This document shows positions 17,351 to 24,657 of a DNA stretch of 64,000 nt, one piece after another. The notes under the pieces are model-generated. The model saw nothing but the letters and a program-made list of their open reading frames with translations, did no database searches and was not told the DNA's origin. Both the position numbers and the translations under genes were made by a program. Origin of the DNA: an uncultured Fibrobacter sp. (lineage in GTDB: Bacteria; Fibrobacterota; Fibrobacteria; Fibrobacterales; Fibrobacteraceae); NCBI RefSeq assembly GCF_947305105.1, contig NZ_CAMZCS010000010.1, positions 33,038 to 97,037 of the forward strand, written 5' to 3'. The stretch's first letter is position 1. Each line of letters begins with the position of its first letter.

Positions 17351-18636
17351 TGAATATGAACAAGACAAATTACTTCATCGCATTATCTGTAGCACTATTC
17401 TGGGCCTGCTCCGATTCGCCTAACGAAGCGGGAACTACAGAAATTGACAACACCGTGGCGCAGAACGACAGTTCTTCGAGCATCGCGCCCGACACCGGCA
17501 ATTCGTCCAGTTCCGTCGGCGGCAAGCAACCGTCGTCAAGCGAGCAGCAATCCAGCTCAAGTATCAAAGAGAAGCCCTCAAAGGCGTTTGCCGCAGACAC
17601 CAAGAACGGCATCAAGCTCGGCTCTTGCATCTCTACATTGGCAAGACGAACCTTCTTGGCAGCAGACATCGACGCGGCATCGGAAGAATTGCCCGAAGCG
17701 TACATCCTTAACGACGGTGAAGGGCATTATCAGGTGATGCTCTTGAACGTAAACGACTACTGTGCATTCGATGCGGACCTTTCGACAAAACGTTCCGGCG
17801 ACACCTTGGATATCGAATATGGCGACCTCAAACATGTAACGAAATGCATGTGCAATAGCGATCACTGGTTCGACATCGAAGCAAAGAACAACGACATCGA
17901 ATTCGTCCGGTTCAGCGGAAAGACTTACGAAGTCAGCAACAAGCCGGATCCAGAACCGTCAAAAGCAACACAGAACGATTCCTCCTCGACGCAAATCGAT
18001 ACCACATCAACGCAGAACGATACCACATCGATGCAAACCGATTCCACTTCGGCACAGGACAGTTCCTCATTTACGGACACACGAGACGGAAAGACGTACA
18101 GGACTGTAAAACTCGGCGAACGCATCTGGATGGCCGAAAACCTCAACTACGAAATAAAAGACAGCCTTGTGAGCAATTGCGACGAAAACGGGGGCTGCGA
18201 CATGGGATTCCCAACCAACCGGCCGCAAAGCTGGTGCAACGGCAACAAGCAAGAAAACTGCGACAAGTATGGCCGCCTGTACAACCTCGAAGCCGCAAAA
18301 GTGGCATGCCCTCCCGGATGGAGCCTGCCCACAGTCGAAGAATGGCCCGAAAGAGGAAACGGCGGATACCCCGCATTCGTTGACTACGCCGTCGTTGGCT
18401 GGGGTGGCGGAAAAGACACATACGGCTTTACCGTTTTGCCTGCCGGAGAATACAGAGCAAGTTCGCAATCTTTCCTTGAGCCCGGCCGTTTCGCCTTTTT
18501 CTGGACATCCACTATAGACAATTTAAATCACGATTGTCCAACAATGATTCACTTCGGCAATGGTTCCGAAGGAATGGTGAGCGTCTGCGCCGACGACGAG
18601 AACGACGGACATTCAGTCCGTTGCGTGAAAGACTAA
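17350..18636 (+). CDS. FISUMP-domain lipoprotein
   Basis: 428-residue lipoprotein: signal peptide with lipobox ALFWAC (Cys near residue 20), a Ser-rich linker, a middle domain (about residues 75-195), a second Thr/Ser linker made of short TQNDSS/TQIDTT/TQNDTT repeats, then a FISUMP domain (about 235-428). The domain is recognised by DGKTYRTVKLGERIWMAENL, CDKYGRLYNLEAA, CPPGWSLPTVEEW and the closing VRCVKD. FISUMP is the major paralogous domain first noted in Fibrobacter succinogenes; its function is unknown but it is extracellular. It is coupled to the upstream TIGR02147 gene and ends at a good terminator (18656). Confidence 0.9.
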   Translation: MNMNKTNYFIALSVALFWACSDSPNEAGTTEIDNTVAQNDSSSSIAPDTGNSSSSVGGKQPSSSEQQSSSSIKEKPSKAFAADTKNGIKLGSCISTLARRTFLAADIDAASEELPEAYILNDGEGHYQVMLLNVNDYCAFDADLSTKRSGDTLDIEYGDLKHVTKCMCNSDHWFDIEAKNNDIEFVRFSGKTYEVSNKPDPEPSKATQNDSSSTQIDTTSTQNDTTSMQTDSTSAQDSSSFTDTRDGKTYRTVKLGERIWMAENLNYEIKDSLVSNCDENGGCDMGFPTNRPQSWCNGNKQENCDKYGRLYNLEAAKVACPPGWSLPTVEEWPERGNGGYPAFVDYAVVGWGGGKDTYGFTVLPAGEYRASSQSFLEPGRFAFFWTSTIDNLNHDCPTMIHFGNGSEGMVSVCADDENDGHSVRCVKD

Positions 18637-18655
18637 GTTCGGCATTGGACACAAC

Positions 18656-18685
18656 AAAGACCCCGGCATTCCTGCCGAGGTCTTT
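18656..18685 (+). terminator. Rho-independent terminator of TIGR02147/FISUMP operon
   Basis: AAAGACCCCGGCA and TGCCGAGGTCTTT form a near-perfect stem around ATTCC, followed by AAGTTTTTC. The stem begins and ends with A/T runs, so it could also act on the other strand. Confidence 0.75.
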
Positions 18686-18764
18686 AAGTTTTTCTACTTC
18701 CTAATAATTAAGCCTGCTTGCCACTCTTGCAGAATTCGTTTATATTTAATGACAGAGGCTTCTT

Positions 18765-19112
18765 ATGGCTACGGTAACAATGGACATCCCTGAAGAAATC
18801 ATGGACTTCATGGTGTGTGAAAATAAAAGCGACGAGCTCCGTCGTAATGCGTTGCTATTGTATCCTTTCATCAAGAACGAAACTATTTCGCATGGCCGTG
18901 CTGCGGATATTTTGGGCATTTCCAAATGGGAATTGATTGAACTTTACGGAAGCGAAGGAATCCCCTATATCGACCAGAGCTGGGACGAGGTGGAACAAGA
19001 TGCAGCCAATATCACGGAGTGCGTAAAAACTTTGCAAGAAACGGACGAAGAGTTCGAACGCAAAATGGAATGCGGTTATGCCTATGCAAAAAGGAGTCCC
19101 ATCAGCGGCTAG
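18765..19112 (+). CDS. UPF0175 family protein (orphan antitoxin-like)
   Basis: 115 residues opening TVTMDIPEEIMDFM, with the central helix-turn-helix GRAADILGISKWELIELYG and then GIPYIDQSWDEVEQD. UPF0175 proteins are small DNA-binding antitoxins normally followed by a DUF3368 PIN-domain toxin. Here no toxin follows: 220 bases of GC-rich repeat and then an oppositely oriented gene. It is therefore an orphan. A truncated relative lies at 14869. A TATATTTAAT stretch about 25 bases before the ATG could be the -10 region. Its C-terminal tail after residue ~95 is longer than usual and may reflect run-on into lost sequence (inference). Confidence 0.8.
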   Translation: MATVTMDIPEEIMDFMVCENKSDELRRNALLLYPFIKNETISHGRAADILGISKWELIELYGSEGIPYIDQSWDEVEQDAANITECVKTLQETDEEFERKMECGYAYAKRSPISG

Positions 19113-19187
19113 GTTTCCAAAGAAACGCACGGCGTGGAGCCGACATTCTCCAACCAAGGACTCTATAGCAAATATTTGCCATAATAT

Positions 19188-19320
19188 AAAGGGGGAGGAG
19201 TCCCCCTCGCTTCAGCCCCGGCCCCCGCCCTTATAGTCGTTCCCTTCGGGAACACGGACACCCCCCCCCGGCCGGGTCTTACGCTACCCCCACTGCGGGT
19301 GCTCAGACGCCGCCCCGCAA
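19188..19320. repeat. GC-rich intergenic repeat, copy 1
   Basis: The core AAAGGGGGAGGAGTCCCCCT is itself an inverted repeat (GGGGGA/TCCCCC), followed by CGCTTCAGCC and later TTACGCTACCCCC. A second copy at 26721 shares the same blocks in the same order (AAAGGGGGAAGAATCCCCCT, CGCTCCAGCC, TTCCGCTACCCCC). Copy 1 also has a TTCCCTTCGGGAA hairpin at about 19239-19252 and an unusual run of nine to ten C. No gene is visible in this 220-base gap. Confidence 0.65.
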
Positions 19321-19331
19321 CGCCCGAGCTA

Positions 19332-20009
19332 TTAATTCCATTCTTTCTTTCTCAGAGCCTTTAAATAGTTCTGTTTCAAGTCGCGCTTGTTGCCGAAGAA
19401 AATCATTTCGGATTTTGAGAAAAGATTGTTTTCAAGTTTCAGGTTCAAAAGTTCCATCGTGCAAATAAAGTCTGCGACCTGGAACAATTTATAATCAGTA
19501 GGCATCACTTTTCGGAAAATTGGGTTTGGCAGCAGTGCGTTGAATACAGACGACAAAAGCTTGCTTACTTCGACTTGTCCATTGTCGTAGTAGATTTTGA
19601 CATCGTTGAAAGCAAGATAATCATCATAATGATTTCTAATGAACGAGGATATTTGCTTCGAAAGTTTGCCTGTTGCTTCTACAGAATCTTTGATGTGCTT
19701 TTTTTCGATGGAAAAACATTTGTACTGGATACCTACTGAACGGATAAACGCCATCATTTTGTTGAAAATGCGCCTCCGCTCAGCTATTCCCATGTCTTTA
19801 TAAATTTCTTCCTTGCGGATAATTGGGCCGGTGTGGATGCAAAGATTCTCAAGTCCAAGATAGGACAGCTCGGTATCAAGGCGAAGAACATTTTCTTGAA
19901 TGTCGACTTCTTGGTCATGGAACACCATTGTTATTATGTAATACGGAGAATGTGGGCTATATTCGCCAAAATCCCCCGACTCATCGATGAAAACACTTAG
20001 TTCCTTCAA
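19332..20009 (-). CDS. DUF3800 protein downstream of a small structured RNA
   Basis: About 225 residues opening KELSVFIDESGDFGEY, the DUF3800 signature, with later ADFICTMELLNLKL and an Asp-bearing KIYYDNGQ strand. DUF3800 is predicted to have an RNase H-like fold and occurs in mobile and defence settings; its activity is not established. I chose the TTG at 20009 because GGAG lies six bases before it and homology starts there; longer frames run through the upstream terminator and are unlikely to be translated. Its mRNA must read through, or be processed from, the terminator at 20028-20046. Several DUF3800-associated RNA motifs have been predicted bioinformatically, which supports reading gene and RNA as one system. 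Confidence 0.85.
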   Translation of the reverse strand: MKELSVFIDESGDFGEYSPHSPYYIITMVFHDQEVDIQENVLRLDTELSYLGLENLCIHTGPIIRKEEIYKDMGIAERRRIFNKMMAFIRSVGIQYKCFSIEKKHIKDSVEATGKLSKQISSFIRNHYDDYLAFNDVKIYYDNGQVEVSKLLSSVFNALLPNPIFRKVMPTDYKLFQVADFICTMELLNLKLENNLFSKSEMIFFGNKRDLKQNYLKALRKKEWN

Positions 20010-20021
20010 GACTCTCTCCAC

Positions 20022-20077
20022 AAAAAAGGCGAGGAACTTCCTCGCCAAAGATGGACCTGGGTCTTTCGACCAGCCCG
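20022..20077 (-). ncRNA. Putative DUF3800-associated small RNA
   Basis: Between a strong promoter and the DUF3800 ribosome site lies an RNA of about 55 bases. From its start (near 20077) a hairpin forms at 20076-20053: a GAAA tetraloop closed by GGTC/GACC, a single bulged C (20059), two more pairs, a bulged G and three outer pairs. A short linker then leads to the perfect terminator GGCGAGG-AAGTT-CCTCGCC followed by six U. This promoter-RNA-terminator-gene order is that of type III toxin-antitoxin loci and matches the idea of DUF3800 RNA motifs known from comparative genomics. I cannot say which numbered motif, if any, it belongs to. Confidence 0.65.
20028..20046 (-). terminator. Perfect terminator between small RNA and DUF3800 gene
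   Basis: On the minus strand GGCGAGG (20046-20040) pairs with CCTCGCC (20034-20028) around AAGTT, followed directly by six T (20027-20022). The stem can extend to nine pairs with a one-base loop. It lies upstream of the gene, not after it, so it must either attenuate expression or release the small RNA. Confidence 0.85.
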
Positions 20078-20082
20078 GTTAT

Positions 20083-20111
20083 AATATACCAATTTTTATT
20101 AGAAAAGTCAA
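20083..20111 (-). promoter_or_regulatory. Strong promoter of the small RNA / DUF3800 unit
   Basis: TTGACT (20111-20106) and TATATT (20088-20083) on the minus strand are 17 bases apart, and the -10 box continues into TATAAC. Predicted start near 20077, exactly at the foot of the first hairpin. Confidence 0.75.
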
Positions 20112-20240
20112 CATGTTGAGCTTCTTCCAGCTTGGAATAATCGTCTGGCAGTTTCAGATAGGGCGTTTTTGGCACAAAAACAGACGGCTTTGTAATTTTT
20201 CCGTGCGTCTGGGTTGTATTTAAGTTACGCGGATTCTCAT

Positions 20241-21094
20241 CGTCAAGTAAATCCTATCTAGGCTGAAAATAAAAAAATCCCTAGAAAGTAAATCCTAGGG
20301 ATGGTTAGGTTTCTAACTTGCGTTTTCGACCAAGAAAAGGACAAGCGATGAGACTTAACCGAGACATAAGATGCCAAATTAGCGCACTGTTGGTTGCCGG
20401 ACATCAACAAAAAGTCATAGCAAAGCTGGTCGGAATTTCCGAAGGCGGACTCAGCAAGGAGATTTCCAGGAACGGAGGACGCAAAAAGTACGATCCGGAC
20501 AAGGCAGACAAGAGGGCCGTAAGGCTCAAGCACAAAGCCCACATTCACTATGAGTATAGCGACGAAGTCTGGGCGGAAACAGAAGCCTTGATAAAGGAGG
20601 ATTTGTCACCGGAGCAGGTCGTTGGACGCAGGGGGTTGGAGGGCAAGAAATCCCCAAGCGTTCCGACGATATACCGCCATATCGAGGGCAGAGAGGAATT
20701 CAAGCCCCACCTTAGGCATGGAGACAAGAAGTATCGAGAGCGGGGCACACCACAAGGGCAACCTGCTTACCGCCAACGATAGAATGTCCATGTTTTGCAT
20801 TCTGGAACCACTACCGACAACGGAAAGGAGTTTGCCGATCATGCCCGAATTGCCCAAAGGTTGAATGTCGGTTATTACTTCGCCCACCCGTACCATTCGT
20901 GGGAACGAGGAGCAAACGAAGACATGAACGGCTTGATTCGCCAGTACCTGCCAAAGGGAACCTCGTTTGAGGACCTGACAAGAGAAGAGGTCAAGTGGAT
21001 TGAGTGGAAATTGAACAATCGGCCGAGAAAACGACTTGGATTTCTGACTCCATTAGAGTATATTTCTAGGCAAGTTAAACAAATTTACTTGGCG
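20241..21094 (+). mobile_element. Degraded IS30-family element
   Basis: Candidate terminal inverted repeats are CGTCAAGTAAATCC (20241-20254) and, as reverse complement of 21081-21094, CGCCAAGTAAATTT: 11 of 14 positions agree. Between them lies a broken IS30-type transposase. At about 850 bases it is shorter than a normal ~1.1 kb IS30 element, matching the internal deletions in the transposase. The right-hand repeat overlaps the transposase stop. I could not identify a target-site duplication. Confidence 0.6.
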
Positions 21095-21100
21095 ACTTAA
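20348..21100 (+). pseudogene. IS30-family transposase, internally deleted and frameshifted
   Basis: The N-terminal HTH part is intact (NRDIRCQISALLVAGHQQKV, then GISEGGLSKEISRNGG) and runs to about 20782 before leaving frame. A short piece in another frame (KGNLLTANDRMSMFCI, about 20750-20810) belongs to the middle of the catalytic domain. From about 20800 a third segment carries TTTDNGKEFADHARIAQRLN and PYHSWERGANEDMNGLIRQY, with the second catalytic Asp and the Glu of the DDE triad. The stretch with the first catalytic Asp is missing. The element therefore cannot move on its own. Confidence 0.85.
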
Positions 21101-21131
21101 ATTCGCCAATGAATTAAATGAGAATTTGTGT

Positions 21132-21163
21132 AAAGGATGGTTGATTTAAAGGATGGTTGATTT
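21132..21163. repeat. Perfect 16-base tandem duplication beside the IS
   Basis: AAAGGATGGTTGATTT occurs twice back-to-back (21132-21147 and 21148-21163), 38 bases outside the right IS30 end. A third partial match, AAATGGTTCTTC, follows. It could be slippage or a scar of insertion and excision. The remainder of the 21101-21289 gap is AT-rich without a gene. Confidence 0.7.
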
Positions 21164-21289
21164 TTATAAAATGGTTCTTCAACTTCTGAGGGGTGTGTTG
21201 TTCCCCTTTCAATGAGTCGTTGTGGTGTGTTGGTTTTTGATTGATGACATTTTGACAATAATTATTCTAAAAAGAAGGGAGTGATAACA

Positions 21290-22627
21290 ATGGAAAAAAT
21301 CACTGATTTTGAAATGTTGCCAAGGTTTAAGTCTTTAAAAGAAAGTGGGTTTCTTTCTGTTCTTCAAAATTGTTTGGCTGAATTGCTGAATTGTGATGTA
21401 CGTTTACAATGTAAATTAAGCACATACCAATCAAAGTTTAATCTATTTAAATGTCCTGAACGTACTACATATATAGAGGATGAACAGACTGTTTCTATAG
21501 TTGCTTGTGTTTTGAATGAAAAAAAAATAGTTTCATTAATGGGTGTTCGTGTTGTGGGATTTGCCGTTTGCTATATACCTTCAAAAATATTTGACTGTAT
21601 TGGAAAGGGGCTAACTGCGTTGTTGTCAAGTGTCTATGCTAAAAGGAATAATCCTTTGATTTATGAAGCTGGAGAAACATTAATTAAAGAGATTATAACG
21701 ACGTATGCCGCGAAGGGCAAATATAATGTTGATTACATAAAATTTCTTATAGCTTATGCAATAAAAATAAAAAGTTTGACTTTTGAAGGAGCCAATATTC
21801 AAACAGGTATGATTCTAACAAAATCTTTCCATTCGTTTAATGGAAAAAATATTATTGGGGATAAAAATCGTGGAGGTTTCATTTCAAAAAATGATAATCT
21901 GTTTAATTTAATAAGAAATGATGAAATCAATAAACGTTTATGGTACATTGCGGATGGTAAAACAAGTTTTTTTCTTTTTTCAAAAAAATTAGAGTCAAAT
22001 TGTCTATATGTTTTGCAACATCGGGATTTGCCTTTAAAAGAATACATATCTCAGTATTTAATGACCAATACTTTGTCACAAATGGATATTCTTATTAGGG
22101 TTGTGAATCCCAATTATTTATCTGTGGTAGCTAATAATGTTGAGTTTGTTAATTTGGAGGGGGCTTGGCATGTACGAGACTACAATGCTTTAATAAAAAA
22201 ACTTATGAATTTGCTTACTATGGAAGAAGATGTCCTAAAAACAATTTTCTTTTTTATAATTCAATTGTCACAAAAACGCAAAAGTTCAATTATTTTCATT
22301 CCAGAAGAAGATTCTGACTATGAGAGTGATTTGTCCTACGAAGGGTTGAACATTCTTGGCGAAATAAATGTTTCTGATAAAACATATACAAATACGTTGT
22401 TCAATATATTTACGAGTGATGGGGTTTCTATTATTTCGAAAAAAGGCTTGTTGTTGAAGCATGGTGTTATTGTTAAACAACGTGAATTGACTTCGCATGG
22501 AAAACTACTGGGAACTGGACAAATGGCATGTAGAATTTTAGGAGAAAAAGGTTCTTCAATAAAGGTTTCTTCGGATGGAAAGATTACTATCTACAACAAG
22601 AAACATAACATTGAATTAAAATTCTAA
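21290..22627 (+). CDS. AT-rich gene with DisA_N-like C-terminal domain
   Basis: 445 residues, no signal peptide, base composition far richer in A/T than its neighbours. I read the last ~140 residues as a diadenylate-cyclase (DisA_N)-like domain: FFFIIQLSQKRKSSIIFIPEE (helix then strand), then TSDGVSIISKKG in the position of the D-G-A motif, then LLGTGQMACRILGEKGSSIK where true cyclases have GTRHRAALGxSE. The R-H-R is replaced by G-Q-M, so cyclase activity is doubtful; it may be a nucleotide-sensing relative. The N-terminal ~300 residues are unrecognised. ATG at 21290 chosen over GTG 21281 because GGGAG lies eight bases before it. It adjoins IS30 and DUF3800, a setting like a defence island. 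Family call is tentative. Confidence 0.5.
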   Translation: MEKITDFEMLPRFKSLKESGFLSVLQNCLAELLNCDVRLQCKLSTYQSKFNLFKCPERTTYIEDEQTVSIVACVLNEKKIVSLMGVRVVGFAVCYIPSKIFDCIGKGLTALLSSVYAKRNNPLIYEAGETLIKEIITTYAAKGKYNVDYIKFLIAYAIKIKSLTFEGANIQTGMILTKSFHSFNGKNIIGDKNRGGFISKNDNLFNLIRNDEINKRLWYIADGKTSFFLFSKKLESNCLYVLQHRDLPLKEYISQYLMTNTLSQMDILIRVVNPNYLSVVANNVEFVNLEGAWHVRDYNALIKKLMNLLTMEEDVLKTIFFFIIQLSQKRKSSIIFIPEEDSDYESDLSYEGLNILGEINVSDKTYTNTLFNIFTSDGVSIISKKGLLLKHGVIVKQRELTSHGKLLGTGQMACRILGEKGSSIKVSSDGKITIYNKKHNIELKF

Positions 22628-22864
22628 AATGAATGGAACTTGAAACTTGCTCTAGAGAAATAAAGGGATTTATTCTTTAATAAAACGATAAAGTTTGATA
22701 AACTTAAATAGCGCCAAAGAGTAGCGTTCTTTTCAGACTTAGTATAGTCTCGTTCTGAATATCTATGGCGAACAATTGCTGTTGCAATGTTTTTTTTACA
22801 ACATTTTTTTACGTAAATAAAACGGAATATGGAAAAACTTTAGCTGTATTTTTTTTAGCAATTC

Positions 22865-22890
22865 AAAAAGACCTCGATTCATCACCGAGG
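22865..22890 (-). terminator. Terminator of the etfB-etfA-acd operon
   Basis: On the minus strand CCTCG (22890-22886) pairs with CGAGG (22876-22872) around GTGATGAAT, followed by TCTTTTT. It lies 50 bases after the acyl-CoA dehydrogenase stop. Confidence 0.7.
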
Positions 22891-22898
22891 CTTTCTTT

Positions 22899-22935
22899 AA
22901 AGGGAGATCCCCGCCTTCGCGGGAATGACATTCTA
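22899..22935. repeat. GGAGATCCCCGC...GCGGGAATGACA repeat
   Basis: CCCCGC and GCGGG flank a TTC loop, followed by AATGACA. A second member is at 49340-49363 (ATCCCCGC, loop, GCGGGGATGACA). This is a small intergenic palindrome family. Confidence 0.6.
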
Positions 22936-22939
22936 TGGC

Positions 22940-24652
22940 TTATGCCTGCTTGTAGCTTTCCAGCGATTCCACGCTGAGGCTCTTCACAAAGTTGTAGTGC
23001 TTTGCGACTTCGGCTTCAGCGAGGTTCAGGTACACCTTCACGCTCTTGTCGAACAGTTCAGGCGACTTGGTGGCATCGCGGAGGAGCAGCTGGCTCATCA
23101 CGCAGTTGGCGGCCATTTCGTACAGGTGACGGCTGCAGAGGTCGGTGAACTCGTTGTTGTTCGCGGCCTTCACGAATTCCACAGCTTCGTTGTACTTAGC
23201 GTCCATGGCCTTTGCGCGGGCCTTGAGTGCTTCGTATTCCGGGCGCACATCCTGGGCTTCGAATTCTTCGAGCATCTGGCTGTAGGTACCGGTGGTCACG
23301 TGCGGGAGAGCCGCAACCGTCTGCAACTGCGTCGTACCTTCGTAAATCGAAGTGATACGGGCGTCGCGGTACAGGCGCTGGCAAGCGTATTCGAGCATGT
23401 AGCCCGAACCGCCGTGAACCTGGATGCTGTCGTAGCTGTTGATGTTCGCGTATTCGGAGTTCATGCCCTTCGCGAGCGGAGTGCATGCGGAGGCGAGCTT
23501 CTGGTATTTCTTGAGTTCAGCCTTTTCTTCGTCGGTGAGCTTGCGGTCACGTTCGATGTCTTCGAGGCCCTTGTAGATGTCCACGTAGCTGGCGGTCAGG
23601 TACAACAGGGCGCGGCCTGCGTCGAGACGAGCCTTGATGTGGGAAATCATCTCGTACACGGCCGGGAAGTTCACGATAGCCTGACCGAACTGCTTACGGT
23701 CCTTGGCGTAGGCGAGAGCTTCGTTGTAGGCCATCTGGCTGATGCCCACGGACTGGGCGGCAATGCCGAGGCGGGCGCCGTTCATGAGGGCCATCACGTA
23801 CTTGATGAGACCGAACTTGCGGCGGCCGCAGAGTTCAGCCTTGGCGTTCTTGTAGACAAGTTCGCAAGTCGGGCTTCCGTGGATACCCATCTTGTTTTCG
23901 ATGCGGCGGACGTCAACGCCACCGTCGCGCTTGTCGTAGATGAACATGGAAAGGCCACGACCGTCGCGGGTGCCTTCTTCGGAGCGGGCGAGCACCAGGT
24001 GGATGTCGGAGTCGCCGTTCGTGATGAAGCGCTTCACGCCGTTCAAGTACCAGCACTTGTCCTCTTCGCTGTAGGTGGCCTTGAGCATCACGCGCTGCAG
24101 GTCGGAACCGGCATCGGGTTCGGTCAAGTCCATCGACATCGTTTCGCCGGCGCAGATGCGCGGAATGAAACGGGAACGCTGGTCTTCGTCGCCAAATTCA
24201 TAGAGCGTCTCGATGCAGTCCTGCAAGGACCAGATGTTCTCGAAACCGGCGTCTGCAGAGGCGATCATTTCGTTGATGGCCGTGTAGGCGGTAATCGGGA
24301 AGTTCAGGCCGCCAAAGCGGCGCGGCATCGTGACACCGTTGAGGCCAGCCTTGCGGGTGGCTTCGAGGTTTTCGTAGGTCTTCGCGGCGTAACGAACGCG
24401 GCCGTTTTCGCAGTGCGGGCCTTCGGCGTCCACTTCTTCCGAGTTCGGGAAGACGGTGTTCGCGGTGATGTCGCCAGCGACTTCGAGCACGCGGTTGTAG
24501 TTGTCCATAGCGTCGGCAAAATCTTCCGGCGCATAGTCGAAAGCGTCCTTGTCGGCATAGCCCTTTTCCTTGAGCTCGACAATGCGCGGCATCAGGGAAT
24601 TGCTTTCGAGGTTGAATTTAATCTCGGGATGATCTGTATAAAAATTCGCCAT
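22940..24652 (-). CDS. Acyl-CoA dehydrogenase
   Basis: 570-residue FAD-dependent acyl-CoA dehydrogenase, the last gene of etfB-etfA-acd. Visible marks: MSMDLTEPDAGSDLQ (substrate/FAD loop), KRFITNGDSD, RIENKMGIHGSPTCEL, the AYNEALAYAKDRKQFGQAI signature helix, and a GGSGYMLEYACQRLYRDAR stretch near the FAD/C-terminal helices. The length fits the larger family members (about 560-600 residues) rather than the short butyryl-CoA type. It would oxidise acyl-CoA or, run in reverse, reduce enoyl-CoA, exchanging electrons with EtfAB. The substrate cannot be read. The start follows etfA by five bases. Confidence 0.92.
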   Translation of the reverse strand: MANFYTDHPEIKFNLESNSLMPRIVELKEKGYADKDAFDYAPEDFADAMDNYNRVLEVAGDITANTVFPNSEEVDAEGPHCENGRVRYAAKTYENLEATRKAGLNGVTMPRRFGGLNFPITAYTAINEMIASADAGFENIWSLQDCIETLYEFGDEDQRSRFIPRICAGETMSMDLTEPDAGSDLQRVMLKATYSEEDKCWYLNGVKRFITNGDSDIHLVLARSEEGTRDGRGLSMFIYDKRDGGVDVRRIENKMGIHGSPTCELVYKNAKAELCGRRKFGLIKYVMALMNGARLGIAAQSVGISQMAYNEALAYAKDRKQFGQAIVNFPAVYEMISHIKARLDAGRALLYLTASYVDIYKGLEDIERDRKLTDEEKAELKKYQKLASACTPLAKGMNSEYANINSYDSIQVHGGSGYMLEYACQRLYRDARITSIYEGTTQLQTVAALPHVTTGTYSQMLEEFEAQDVRPEYEALKARAKAMDAKYNEAVEFVKAANNNEFTDLCSRHLYEMAANCVMSQLLLRDATKSPELFDKSVKVYLNLAEAEVAKHYNFVKSLSVESLESYKQA

Positions 24653-24657
24653 ATCGC

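Larger units (their letters stand above)
22628..22939. other. Gene-free AT-rich spacer with minus-strand terminator
   Basis: This 312-base stretch separates the foreign-looking gene from the acyl-CoA dehydrogenase operon. It contains long T and A runs and a weak GTTGCAATGT / ACAACAT inverted repeat at about 22780-22806, then a terminator and a REP-like repeat. I see no gene; short frames here run across the terminator. Confidence 0.5.

Noticed and set aside
19188..19330. Possible CRISPR or tandem array in the GC-rich gap
   Set aside because: No regularly spaced direct repeats with unique spacers; it is a palindromic intergenic repeat.
19981..20175. 64-residue minus-strand open frame across the DUF3800 leader
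   Set aside because: It contains the consensus promoter, the small RNA hairpin and a perfect terminator, so it is not translated as one protein; only its upstream part is discussed as a possible gene tail.
22765..22977. 70-residue plus-strand frame before the acyl-CoA dehydrogenase gene
   Set aside because: Runs through a terminator and a palindromic repeat; low-complexity start.
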